A stretch of 64,000 nt of DNA from Hemibagrus wyckioides (lineage: Eukaryota; Chordata; Actinopteri; Siluriformes; Bagridae). The stretch is from NCBI RefSeq assembly GCF_019097595.1, contig NC_080710.1, forward strand, positions 22,321,780 through 22,385,779, written 5' to 3'. The stretch's first letter is position 1. Each line of letters begins with the position of its first letter. A model generated the notes under the pieces. The model was given only the letters and a program-made list of their open reading frames with translations. It had not been told where the DNA came from and made no database searches. Made by a program: the position numbers and the translations under genes. Below, one piece after another: positions 1 through 12,200 of the stretch.

Positions 1-728
1 CAGTGATCTAATAAACAAATGAAGTATAATAACAAGTATGTTCATATAATTTGTACAGCATGCCAAGGAATATTAAATTGCATGTGGAGATGCTTAATGA
101 AATTACTAACGTAATTCACACTGAACATCTGGCAAGCTCGAAATGCTGCAAGGCATTTGAGACCATGTGAGCACAGTAAAGATTTAAAAACCATGCAAAA
201 AGCAGGCTATTAAATTGTAACTAGGAAATTGACAAACATTTGATGTCTAATATTCTATAAAAGTCTGAAAGACTCACTGAAAGTCACTTTTTGTCATATT
301 CTTAGAAAATAGCATGTCTTTGAAGACCAATACACATCCTGACCAGCTGTGTGATCTGGGACCAGTGAGAATAACCTGGCCTTTGCTAAATAAAATGAAT
401 TGTGAGTTCCAAACATAACCTTGAGGTTGCAAGCAGCCACAAAGACAAGCACAGAAGCACATTACTTCCACTGCGGGGAGCTCACAGTTCAGTAAACCAT
501 ATTTTGTTTTTATAGTTCTCTGTCAATATATTTAGTTAATCTTCTATTTATTCTTAGATTTCTGTTAAAGATTTTGGACTATAATACTTCATGTATTGTT
601 TCTGGTAAGAATTCAAGTTAAAAGTCTTGAAAAAAGGCCCCAAACAATATCCCAGTAATTAGTGGTTCATATCTAGTCCTGAGTCTTCCAAATCTTGTAC
701 TTTCTTTGAAGCTTTTTCTGCATGTATA

Positions 729-801
<73 letters not shown>

Positions 802-1700
802 CATACATACATGGAATTATAAATAAGGATAGATATTGTTAATAAAAGTGTTAGCATAGGGAATTGACATTGCCACCAACAGCATAATTCTATAACATAT
901 ATTATTCAAACATATTCAGTCATTCTATTCAAAATGGAAATTGAACTGCTTAATTGTGCAGTTTCTTAATTGTGCAGTTTCTTTGGATAAGAAAAATAAA
1001 TGAATAAACCAAAACATGAAGAAGATAAGAATATAAAATGGAAAAGTGAACTTAATCTATTTTTTTTAATTACTGAGTAAGCATACTGATTTAATGGGAG
1101 TTTAATCAGAGTTTCAAACCACATTAAACTAAACTGCTTGTGTCTTGCAACATTGTGTACAAAGTACGACTCAGTGATCATGGGTTTCATTTTGGATATA
1201 TCTGTCCTCCCCATACAAAATGGACAATACTAATTCAGTTTCATGTTGGCTCAGTTGAACTTCTGGGATATCTTATGTGTTTATGTTATAATTCTTTTTA
1301 AGGCAAATGTAGAAAGAACATGGCCATGGAATAGTGAGGGACTAAAAAACTGCTTAGTTACTTTTTCACACAAATTTCATGTTATCTTATAATATTATAA
1401 AACAACGTCTTGTTTAAATGGCTTAACAACAATAAATCAGTGCCTGAAGTTGCAGGCTGTGTCACTTGGACAAGACTCTAATCAGTTAACAGCTAATCCT
1501 CCCAAGTCTCATAAAGTTTGGTTTTTTTGGTATGTGGCTAAGAAGAAAAAAAATGATTTTTTTTTCCACTATTTTCAAATGTTATCATCTTTCTCACTGT
1601 AAATCATTTAATAATTTATTTTCATTGTATTTTCAGTGTATTTCCAGAAACTTTTTATTTAATTTCAGAGCTCAAGAGTTCATGCCATGTATTCCTGAGT
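1..1700. other. Gene-free AT-rich DNA
   Basis: No exon, RNA gene or recognised repeat was found except the (TA)n tract at 727-811. Short ORFs here are spurious, being low-complexity or lacking domain patterns. If a paralogue starts at 6 kb on the minus strand, this would be its first intron. Confidence 0.4.
727..811. repeat. (TA)n microsatellite with (CATA)n tail
   Basis: About 70 bp of alternating TA with one TG interruption, followed by four CATA units. Confidence 0.95.
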
Positions 1701-1713
1701 GAAACCACCTAGA

Positions 1714-1800
1714 GCAGCGGTCTCCAACTTTTTTTCCTCTGAGAGCTACTCTTCTGACAAAATGAAGGTGGCCAAGAGCTGCTCATGTTATATTATTAGT
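1714..1800. mobile_element. hAT-like end fragment
   Basis: The sequence from CAGCGGTCTCCAACTTTTTT through GAGAGCTACT matches the general look of fish hAT-type ends (CAGNGGTCTCCAAC). No partner inverted repeat or target duplication was found, so only one end is claimed. Confidence 0.35.
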
Positions 1801-2599
1801 AACACTTACATAGCTTATTGCCATAAACCAAACCAGCTGAATAAGCTATATTTGTGTAAACTTTTAATCTTTTAATGTCAATAGCGAACAGTCATATTTT
1901 GCAATAAATCATTTTAAACTGACATAAGCCGCAGTTAACTGTTAAGTCGAGGTAACGGATCTAACACAACGGGTTTGCTGAATAGACTTATCAGTTATTA
2001 TTGTCAGAATTAATTCATTCACATTGATTCTGTTATTTATCAGCAAATTATTACTTACAAATCTCCCGGCACATATCCTGATGTCCTCAGCAAGACTGAA
2101 AAAGACTCTTTTAATAAAAAAAAAAAGGAACACCTTTGATTCATTTTTAAACAGAGACCTGAAACTGTATTGGACTTTATGTGATTCAGTAATAGTATTT
2201 TTATGGCATTTATATGCATGTGCAATGGGAAAGATTAAACAGTATTTTACTATAAAACGCCAGCTGCACTAATAATAAATGTTTACAGCACACTCATCCT
2301 GCATCTTACATCCCACATGGCCCTGTTCCGTTATTAAATGAAAGTTCTCTTATTGATACCAAGAACAGCAAACACTATTTTTGATTGTAGTTCATTTTCC
2401 TATATGATTCCTTTTTGCTTTTGAAATTTTTAGATTAAGAGCCTCTCACTGACTACAGACCTGCCAGTTCAAGCACATTTATTATTTTTATATATAGTCA
2501 AAGGAGTACAAAGACATACAGAGTTTTTTTTACAATCATTTTGAAATCAGATTGTTCTGTATTTGACTGGAGGACACCTTTATTTGTAAAATATACATT

Positions 2600-2715
2600 A
2601 CAGCACAGTGAAATTCTTTTGTAACACATCCCAGCTTGCAATGAAGTTCAGATGAAATACAGTACCCCTGGAGCAAAGTGGGTTAAGGGCCTTGCTCAAG
2701 GTTCCAAAATACTTA
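2600..2715 (-). mobile_element. SINE-tail-like fragment
   Basis: Contains TTAAGGGCCTTGCTCAAGG, which read on the minus strand (CCTTGAGCAAGGCCCTTAA) is a hallmark of a common fish tRNA-derived SINE body, also recognisable at 60110-60245. Confidence 0.45.
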
Positions 2716-2766
2716 ATCCAAATTATGAGTAACTAGTTTACTACTGACCACTAGTATATTTTACAT

Positions 2767-2910
2767 AATATGGCCAACGTTTGTGGACACCTAACCATCA
2801 CAACCATATGTGGTTCATCCTTAAACTGCTGCCACAAAAGTAGATGGACTTAGTTGTCTAGAATGTCTTTGCATGCTGTAGCTTTAAAATTTCCCCTTCA
2901 CTGTTTACAG
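2767..2910. mobile_element. Tc1-type non-autonomous element fragment
   Basis: ATATGGCCAACGTTTGTGGACACC and the following TGGTTC/CTGCCACAAA segments resemble the ends of a non-autonomous Tc1-like family whose other copy is at 25091-25458. Heavily decayed. Confidence 0.5.
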
Positions 2911-4511
2911 AGTAGTTTTACAGTTTTGTTTACAGTTTATGGCTATGTGCAGGCAGATGGTCCCAATTCATTTTATATGATGACATTTCTTTTTTCGTAA
3001 TTGAATGATTTTTCTAAATTTACGTCTAAATAATCCTGCTGTTGTATCAAAGCTCTAGAGGAAAAAGCACTCAGTGGCTTATATATCAGTGGCATTACTG
3101 CTGCCTTTGAGCTTCTGATTCCTTTCTTAATAAAAAACACAAACTGTGACAAAAAATGGTAAAAACTTTAATAATAGTCATAATTTTGGAGAAATGTGGG
3201 ACAAACAAAAGCATCCAGCACTGGTCATGCCTGGGATCATTTTGCCAGACTCAAGAAGCAGAGGGGATAGTCGAGCCCGCCTATGAACAAGACACTGCCC
3301 TTCTGCAGGCATTGCCAAAGAATCCAAAACCCAATGAGACGAAACAAGCCAAGTATTAGGATCTGGTGAAGCATTACTGCTGCAAAAGAATTTGCAGACC
3401 AGTTCCTCAGAAGTGCTTACACTGTGCTTGGAATGATAAGATTAATATGTCCAAGGTTATAAGCAGTGCCAGAGAGGCCACAGATAGTGGGTGGAGGGAT
3501 ATGGATCAAGAGGAGTAGCCTGTGGTGTAGAACACAAGCCAGGTACTGTAAACAATTCTGGCTGGGTCATCTGGGACATGGTACAATGAGTAAACAACAG
3601 AAACACACAGTTTATGGAGCTTGCCATGATGTTAAGCTACAGTCTTTATATATGACTGTCTCCTATAACACTGACATCAGTTTAGCCTTTCTGTTTTTGA
3701 TTCCTTTCTTAGTTAAAAAAAAGTCTATAAATAATAAACAGACATGGTTTTTAAAAAGGTGAGAAGAACACTATGTGCTCAGCATCTCAGGAACATCTGT
3801 ACACAAGCACATTTTTGCATATACTGAAGGGTAGAATTTTTTTGCACTTTAAATAGGTGACATTATTCACTATACAGTGCAGCAATTCATCTAATGCTAA
3901 GTAGATAGATAGATAATTCCAGATATCCAGCAGCAATAGAGACAGTAACACAAATACAAGTTGTAAATTGCACACTGAACATCTTAGAAATAGTCAGTAT
4001 ACACAGGTTAATGTGATAACTGACCAGAGTTACTGTTAGATATATAAGAAGCAAATAAATACAGTATATAAATCACAATTTAAAAAGGGAGGGGGGGCAC
4101 AATAAGAGAAATGAGGTTAATTGCAGTGCATCATTGATGTGCAGTTTTATATGTTACAAGGGACAGTGCAAATGGTATTATTTATTCAAATACCTAAGTA
4201 AATGTGCAAAGAGCAGCATGAACGTGACAATGAAATTGAGTCTGTTTGTAATGGCAAGATATGCAATAGTGCAAGTAACTAGTGAGTAGTGAAGAGTAAG
4301 TAGTGAAGAGAAGAGTGAGTGCACATGACATAATGCTGCACACACACCTTTTTTTTTTTAAATAAAACTTCAGGAACCATCACAGTGACAATGGCATGTC
4401 ATGAACTAGATCCATGCTTCCTGTCACTCCCTGTGAGACCAAATAAAATTCCTAAGGAAGATCAGAATTATACCATATCATGTTTATCAGTGCACAAGGA
4501 CAGGCACATAA

Positions 4512-4549
<38 letters not shown>

Positions 4550-6000
4550 CAAACCCATTCTACTTATAAGGTCATAAGTTTGCTGCATCTCCTGTTTCAT
4601 TTAATGAACTGGAAGTCCAGAAATGGAACCACATTATTAACAGTTAAAAGGAAAGGCACACGAAATTATATTTGCATGGTATTTTTTCTTACATTTCTGT
4701 GTACGTTTCTTTCCAATGTTTAATGAGCTGTGTGTACGTATGGTGTATTTATATTTGACCCTTTTTAAAAACTCTTTAACTCCTACTAGCAGCTGTTTCT
4801 GTTTGTACAAATTTTTATTTTGCTAAATGAGCAGAATATACACTTCCTGCACAGATGCATGACATTTCTAAATCATTGCAAGTGTGGTCTATCTAGATTA
4901 AGCAGAATGCAGTCTTTCCGTGTTTATCAGGATGGGTGAGATTTCTTCGGAATGTTTAGATTGCAAGTAAACATCCTAATCTCTTAAAGCGATACCACAA
5001 TCATTTAAACAAAATTAAAGACTTGTTTTAAGTGCATAAATAACATTTCATAAAATCTGACAGGCTTCTTTTATTTGATAAAGTTTGAAGAATTGTGTTT
5101 ACTGTGCCTGTGCCTCATTAAGAAGATTAATCTTCATTTACTTTTATACTTGACCTTCTCTGCTAATGCAACAGTTACATGCAGTAGACCTTCAACAGGT
5201 TAAGCACACAAAACCATTCATGGAAATGAACTGATCATAAGTTGAAAAGAGGTTTCCATCAAAGCATTAAAATTAGCATATACTTCAAGTGTAATGGGAC
5301 TGGTCAAACTCACTTGGTCAAACTTAAATAAATAACGTTTATCAATAGCCAGCAAATTACATAACTAACAGTATGCACTCTCAGATATAAAGGATTTTCT
5401 GTGTCACATGTTATGTCATCAAATAAACATCTTTTGTTCTTTTTGCATGCATATTCATACCTTTAAAATTTATTTGAGGTACATAATTCAACTTTAAGGA
5501 ACTTATGACTAAAGCTTTAGTATCAAAGGTAATTAAAGTTACACCACATGCACTTCTCTAGAAATACAAATGGATGTAGATGTTTCCAGATGGTTGTATG
5601 CAAAGGGGCAAAGGGGAAGAAGTTTCCATAATGATCCCAACAGAGAGTGGTGCCTTTATTTCTGAGAGTGTACTCAGCCTAAATAATTTTCAGTAATAAA
5701 ACAAGTTCAGGTGCATTACAAATTTGTTGCAGCAATTTACTGCATAGCTTTCAATTGTAAATGATTACAGGCAAAAAACAAACAAACAAACGAAAAAAAA
5801 AAACGCAAGGTCTCTTCATGATCTTTCTTCATTGTCTAATATCTTACATGCAATACAACTTAACAGTATAATAGTTTAAACATAGACACGGTCAGTTTTA
5901 TAGTTCATTCACAAAAATAAATATAATAACATACCGCGCAAAAACCGCACTTTTGGACTAGTTCTCCTGTCACTTAGGGAATGATTTTGAAAAGCTGCTC
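2911..6000. other. Gene-free stretch
   Basis: Nothing supported apart from the (GA)n tract at 4517-4546 and A-rich runs near 5770-5805. No splice-bordered coding segment with domain similarity was seen on either strand. Confidence 0.4.
4517..4546. repeat. (GA)n microsatellite
   Basis: Uninterrupted AG/GA dinucleotides of about 30 bp. Confidence 0.95.
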
Positions 6001-6002
6001 AC

Positions 6003-6200
6003 CTCAAAACTTCGATGTAAATATCATTGAAGCAAATTGTTCTCCAAGATATCGTTCACACTCAATTGTGCTAAACGTGGTTTTCAAACTAAGAAGCAGA
6101 ACAGCGCAGGATTTCACCGTGTGCGTATATATTACGTGCATTAAATAGTGGGAGTCCAGGGCATACGCATAAGCCACGCCCCACTCCCACTAACTGTACT
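6003..6200 (-). promoter_or_regulatory. Paralogous promoter/first exon of a neighbouring gene to the left
   Basis: On the minus strand: a GGCGTGG box at 6180-6174, an AT-rich CTATTTAA at about 6148-6141, then a segment sharing a gapped match of about 65 nt with the block at 38633 (CTTCARTGATAYYTRCA and the donor region G/GTGAGCAGCTTT). The last exon base is 6003. The distance from donor to GGCGTGG is 171 bp in both. I infer the 5' end of a tandem collagen VI paralogue transcribed leftwards; no coding exon of it was recognised in 1-6000. Confidence 0.42.
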
Positions 6201-7990
6201 TATCACAAGATGAGACTTCGCAGACACAGAGTCAAATCCCTTTTTCTTAAACTTACCATGCTCTGTTAAAGTTAAGGTATGGCCACAATTATCATTGAAA
6301 CCTCTCAGGGATGTTTCTGCGAGACCCTCACCAATATGTATACCATGAGGGATACAGAGAAACCATGTTATGACCTATAAAAATGTATTTTTTTTTAGTT
6401 TTAAGTTTTTTTAGTTTAATGCACATGAATGTCATAGTCTCATCTAGAGGATGTGCAGTTCAGCAGCAGTACAATATGCTGAATTTCCCACAGCAGATTA
6501 CATCTCATTCATTTTTCTCTAAATAATCGAGAACAAATCGTCTCTTAAGAACTCTCAAGGCACAGTGTAACATTGAGCATGCATGTCACACACTAAAACA
6601 GCATGACGTCAAGAAAACAGGCGACATTTCAGGCTTAATTTCATTTGTAACAGAAGTATTCATGAATAACAATTGTTTGCATGGCTTTTGCTCAGCCAGA
6701 CAGCACATTCTTCTGTAGCTTAGTAATGACAGTAGGGAGAGAGTAAAGATAGTAGGGAGATGTTGTATTTTTCTTTTCTTTTTTTCTTTTTTTCTTTTTT
6801 TTTGGCAGTCATCCTAATCAAACACATTCTGGTACATACATGGCCCTAGTCTTTGCCTTTCATCATGAATCTTGTGAATCATTCCTGAGTCTGGTATATC
6901 CCACAGGAATTCTGTCATTATCATCCTGGCTGTGTTGCAAACATACTTCAGTAATTGAAATAATACAACTATAGCCATCAGCTGAGTCTTTGGACTGTAG
7001 TATACAAATTGAAGTCATTCACAACTGGAGCCAAGACGGGAGGTTCATGCTTCAAAGAGCTTACAAGTAATCAGAAATTGCTAGCGATTAATTGTTTTTT
7101 AATTGTTTTTTTTTTCTCTTTGCATGTTCAAAACGAAAAATGTGTGCAGTTGTGGCTTTCAGGCTGTTACGTGTAGTGAAAGATGACAGAGCTAAGAAAA
7201 ACACACACACACCAATTTTTTGCTTGTGTAAGAACAAAATTTAATGGATGCAGAATGCATGTGTTCTTACCCTGCAGTTATTTGCATGAAGTTATGTAGG
7301 AAATGAAGTCTGTAAATCAAATAATCGTTCCATAATTTAATGCTACAGCTGTGCTATGCCTTACATGGGCATTTTTGTCATCTTTAACTTCTACAGTGTT
7401 TAAAGAAGCTTTCCATGGTTTATATCACTGCATTTTTGTCATTTATTTCAGTATATGGTACCCTCCCTGTAAGAGAAACAAACCAGACCTTGCATGCTTT
7501 TTCAGTCTTTCACACTATAAAAAAAAGTTTACACTTATTTCATGTTCTCAAATTGCTACATAACACACTGCAACTGACCCCAAAATGCATAGAAGAAGAC
7601 AAAAAAATTGAAGTTGTTTGGTGAAACTTGGCACTTTTGTGGGGTTATTTTGCCTGTACTTTGCAAAACAAATGAAAGCCATAGCCAGTAATGAATCTTG
7701 ACAGAAAGCAGAAGTTTGGTTTTCTGCCAAGAAGTAAAAACATTGTGGAAAGATACAGCTTCCTATTCTATAGTATCACAGGTGAGAACACCATCATGGA
7801 ATATACAGTACTGTACTTTAGCTATACACTGTATTTACACATTTACCCTCTTGAGAAAAGGCTGTAAAGGAAGCAAAAAGAAAATTCATCACTGTTTTGG
7901 TGTGCAATAAAACTGTTTATTATTAAACTACCTTTTCACTGAATCATGTTGTAACTGTGTATTGTTAATGTTTGTTTGCTTTTGTTATTT
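6201..7990. other. Intergenic stretch without recognised features
   Basis: Only T-rich and A-rich runs (for example 6772-6803) and short spurious ORFs. It lies between the inferred neighbour promoter and the 3' end of col6a4. Confidence 0.4.
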
Positions 7991-8081
7991 TTATCACCTT
8001 TTTCAGTTTATTACCTGGAAAAGTTACATTGGGAGGATATAATGTGATTTAACAGGTCATTTAGAAGCTCCTGTCGAGGTG

Positions 8082-8396
8082 TTAACTTCCATGGACGACC
8101 TGGATGCCTCTGTGAGATGGTATCTTTTTTAAATTTTTGTACCAATTTGCTACAGTATTCTGACTGATAAGTAAAGCTATGCTGATCTTCTTGTAGCCTT
8201 CACCTTTCTGGTGTAAAGAATTTTTTTCCTTTCTCAGGTCTTGTGACATTTCTATTCCATGTGGTGCCATTGCTGACAGCATGAAATGGGAACGGGATTT
8301 CTTTAAGTAACACCTTTTATAATCAACTGTCTGCTGGACACCTGTGTAAAGAATAATTAGACTCACCTGTGGTTGAATTCTTGTTAAATTAGACAT
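8082..8396 (-). pseudogene. Tc1-like transposase N-terminal remnant
   Basis: The minus-strand reading contains EMSQDLRKEKNSLHQKGEGY, then KKISIALLISQNTVANWYKN, the helix-turn-helix region of Tc1-type transposases (ExSxDLRxxIxxLHxxG...IS..L....TV..I..K). The catalytic part is not recognised to its left, so the copy is truncated. Confidence 0.65.
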
Positions 8397-8839
8397 TTGT
8401 AGTCTAAAATTTAGTGGAGTGTACTCATGGAATGAATTTGTGGGTATTTTGATAAACGAGACAGGTCTGTCCTACCACTTTGCAGCAGTTTTCCCAGAGA
8501 CATTGCTTCACCGTTCAAGTTCACTATTAATATGGAATTTAATAGAAAAGAGATTTAAGATAGATTGTTAGAAGTTGTACTGATTACGAGACGGTGAGAT
8601 ATAAAGTTAGCCTGATAAACCTGCCTGATAAACTAACTAATAAACAAATTAATATTACAACTAACATTGTTTAGTGTGAAGGCATTTAATAAAGGACCTT
8701 TAATAATTCCAAATGCATATTATTAATTTGGTTAAGATTTGAGTTGCTTTCCCAACTCTGTTTAAAACGGGTACAGTATGTTAAGACGGGTAAGTTTTAG
8801 AAGTGTCAAGCAGTGTTGCTGAAAAAAACATTCATTGCT

Positions 8840-9072
8840 TTCATTTCATTTCATTCATGCTTTATTTACAGTCAATAATACAAAATGAAAAATAATTTTG
8901 TGTAAATGTTTTATTTACAGCAAATAAAAAAAGCCTCTATCATGACAGGGTTCTGGAATGTTATTACTTCTGCTAGGGTAACGAAGAAGTGGAATCTTTA
9001 ATGAGTGTACTGTAGGTTATTTGGATATTACAGACATAAAAGTCATATCATACTGTGCCATCAAAGGGGGAA
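8840..9072 (-). other. col6a4: col6a4 3' UTR with two polyadenylation signals
   Basis: Read on the minus strand, AATAAA hexamers occur at 8915-8910 and 8866-8861, each inside the same CTGTAAATAAA context, 158 and 207 nt after the stop codon. A transcript end around 8840-8895 is inferred; the exact cleavage site cannot be seen. Confidence 0.6.
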
Positions 9073-9239
9073 TCAATACACACAGCGGGTTTCACATTCT
9101 TGCTGAGTGTCAAATCTGTTAAGGCTCCCATTGCATCCTCCATAAAAGAAGCGAATGCATTTGTTCTTCCCTTGATCATAGAACCATTTTGTAACATATT
9201 TCTTGCAGGGCCCTGCGTCTTTTTCCAGGTAGCACACGT
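9073..9239 (-). CDS. col6a4: col6a4 Kunitz/BPTI domain and stop codon
   Basis: The last coding exon, 54 residues then TGA at 9075-9073. It reads DVCYLEKDAGPCKKYVTKWF, then YDQGKNKCIRFFYGGCNG and SLNRFDTQQECETRCVY. All six Kunitz cysteines are present in the standard spacing with the FFYGGCxG core and RFxTxxEC. The residue after the second Cys (the P1 position) is Lys, as in active trypsin-type inhibitors; activity is not shown by sequence alone. The acceptor is TTTCCCCTTCCAG. A whole Kunitz in a final phase-1 exon is as in other collagen VI chains that carry one. Confidence 0.93.
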
Positions 9240-12200
9240 CTGGAAGGGGAAAGAAAAGGGGGTGTTAGCGGGAATACTTTAAAATTACATTTTATTTAAC
9301 AGTGATAATGCAATATTTCTGGATACAGATGACAAGATGTCATTTGTTGCCATAACAACTGCAAAACCACAAGCATGAGCATGCACCAACTGCACTGCCA
9401 TAGAACTAACTTTGGACATATTTTCCATACATGGTGCCTCTGTCCATATGCAATAAATATGCACTGCACTATAAGCAAAACACTACAGAAACATGCGTGA
9501 TGCATGCAGAACACAGCAAGCACCATACTCCACATGCTTACATTTGCACTATTAATACACTTTCAATATACATGCATACCATTTGAATCTCTTTGGGTTT
9601 GCAGGTCGCCGTATTCATATTCAATCTCTGACAAAGTATGTTCAACATAGTCTACATAAGCTGAAGCTTCTTCCTTCTCTTCTAAATCTTCCTCTTGGTA
9701 CTTCAATGTTGGGAAAGGAATCCTGAAAAGTAAATACCACTTTTAATCATGTTGTCTTTCAGTACACATACTCCAGATCTGCAAAACAGAAGTTAATTAT
9801 GAATGACTAATGCCTTATGATATGATTTGTATAAGAAATAATGGGCACAACCAGATCCTTGGATAAAACTCAATTTGGCTGACTTTAAAAAAATGTAACT
9901 GCCTTTTGAAAAAATTGTGCATATGGTGAGTATTTAGTATTTCCCTTAATGTTTATTCAGTGTAACCCAGGGCCACTATGGTCAATATTGCCTATATTTC
10001 CATTGCTACATCTTATATATTCCATGCAATACTTTTCATAGCTGGCAAAGATGCAGTTTAGTCAGTGAATAACCGTTTGTTTGAGCATTACCTTTATTAG
10101 CAGTTTTTATGAATCTAGATAAAGCCTAGCTTCTGTCAAATGGTCCAGGGTTTTAGGGTAGAAAAGACTAAAATATTTTTACCTTACATATGAAAACCAC
10201 AGCTGGGAATGAGGCATATGAATTATTACACACTACTATAAAAACACTACTACTAGCAACTATGCTTTTATCATAATTTTGACAATGGCCTTAACTACAC
10301 TTAATGTAATCTTTAGAGCACTTTTAGTAATGTAAGCTTAATAGGAGCTGATTTCATTGTTGAAAAACTTGCTTTGTTAGATAACAACACATTTTTAATT
10401 TGTTTTATTACGCTGAAATTAAGTGGAGTGCCCATCATACAAATCCCTCTGAATAAGCTGTTAGAGGAATGTTTATGTATCATGAGCATATTAACATAAA
10501 CATATTTATTTTACTATCAAAAACATTAACTTACAAGCTATTTTAGATAATGATGAATAATTTAACATCTTCCAATTCACAAATTCATCTGTGCTGTAGC
10601 ATAACCATCGTAATCAGCACATAATTTATAATACTGAATATGTGCAATCTTCCACTATGCAACTTTGACTGCACATAATGTTTACAGTTTTGTATACTAC
10701 TTGTGTCTGGGTAGGAGTGTACAACTGCAGCATAAGAAGTTCACTGTATATAGGTGCTCTTCATGCACATGACAATAAATTTGAAACATAGCACAAACCG
10801 CATACAGTTAAGAACTGCACCACCCACAATGTAATTTCTGAAAGTATTTTGAATTGCACATAATTTATTATAAAACAGAATCTGAAATGTCTCATTTAAC
10901 TTATTTCATCCATACCCTTAGTTAAGGCATACCTAACTGCTACATATTGGCTAGGCTAAAAGTGCCTTAGCCCTTTCAGACCTGAATTATGTTCTAATGA
11001 TGAAAAAAATAAAAGAATGTTATTTTCCTACCTGGAATACACCCAAAAACAAGAGTCAGAAAAAAAATTAAAATATCAAATTTTTATAATTGCTTTTTAA
11101 AATGTCCACTGCAATGGACGGTGGGTCATAACGGATGTAAAATAATGCCATTTGAACAGAATTTGTTGGTTTGTTTTTTTTTTTATTTCTGGAGCATAAA
11201 CTTGAAACTTAAGGTAAAAATGCTATTGCAAGGTGTCCAGATTTTTATGTGATTACTTACCAACAATCATATTTAATAATCAAACAATAATATTCAACAG
11301 TTATCCAAGGAGAACAAGTGGTCGCCAGCTGATTACTCATTTAGTTGTTGAATTTAAAAATAAAAATTTTTTAGAACCCTTTTAAAAGTTTTAAAACCAA
11401 ACCTTATGTTGCACTACTACATTTTTAACTGCAGTTAAGGAATTCTGGTCTATTTTTGATCATCTTTTTTTTATTTTCATGTCTCAACAACAACCTCTTG
11501 CCCTATTAGTAGTACTGCCTCATCCCTGACGCCCCCTGAATTGGATAATAAAAATTACTTAAATATCTATACCATGCTGAATAAACATTTTTCATCTCAC
11601 TATACAATGTATTCAATGCAACATTTGTCTGAACATGCTGTGATTGCTAAGCAAAATTGTATCTCACTTATCTTTCTCTTTTGTCTCATCATCTCCTGAA
11701 TCCAAGCAGTTATAATCAGATGGTTTATCAGAGGTTCAAGAAAGTATTTCACTGTATACTCTAATTAATTTACTGTATAGTAAATTAATATTAGCTATTT
11801 AAGAATGACAAACATATTTTCAGATCAAATTTTAGCTATAAATATGTCCACAGATGTCCCAACCATGCCATAGTAATACAAAACAATGATGTTCCTTATG
11901 ATTACTCTTAAGACCTAATGTCCATTGAGATGGACATTAAACTTTAAAAAAATTCTGTGCTCTACAACTTTGAATTGTTTTCAAATTGACTTTAAATATT
12001 ATCACTTGATACTGTTAAAATTATAAACAGTGCAAATTGATAAAGCTACCATGGACATAAAATATCATTTTAAAGGTGAAAAGTGTGCTAACTCTTCCTC
12101 TTGTTCAGTGGGTGAGCCATGGCTGTGTTGTGTGACTCATGAAGCTTGCTCATATTAAGTTAGGGGTCATAAGTTGATTGCAATTGGTCGATTAGTGGCC

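Noticed and set aside
274..471. Cys-rich hydrophobic minus-strand ORF that could be a signal peptide exon of the left paralogue
   Set aside because: No similarity to the col6a4 signal exon and no convincing acceptor; likely chance.
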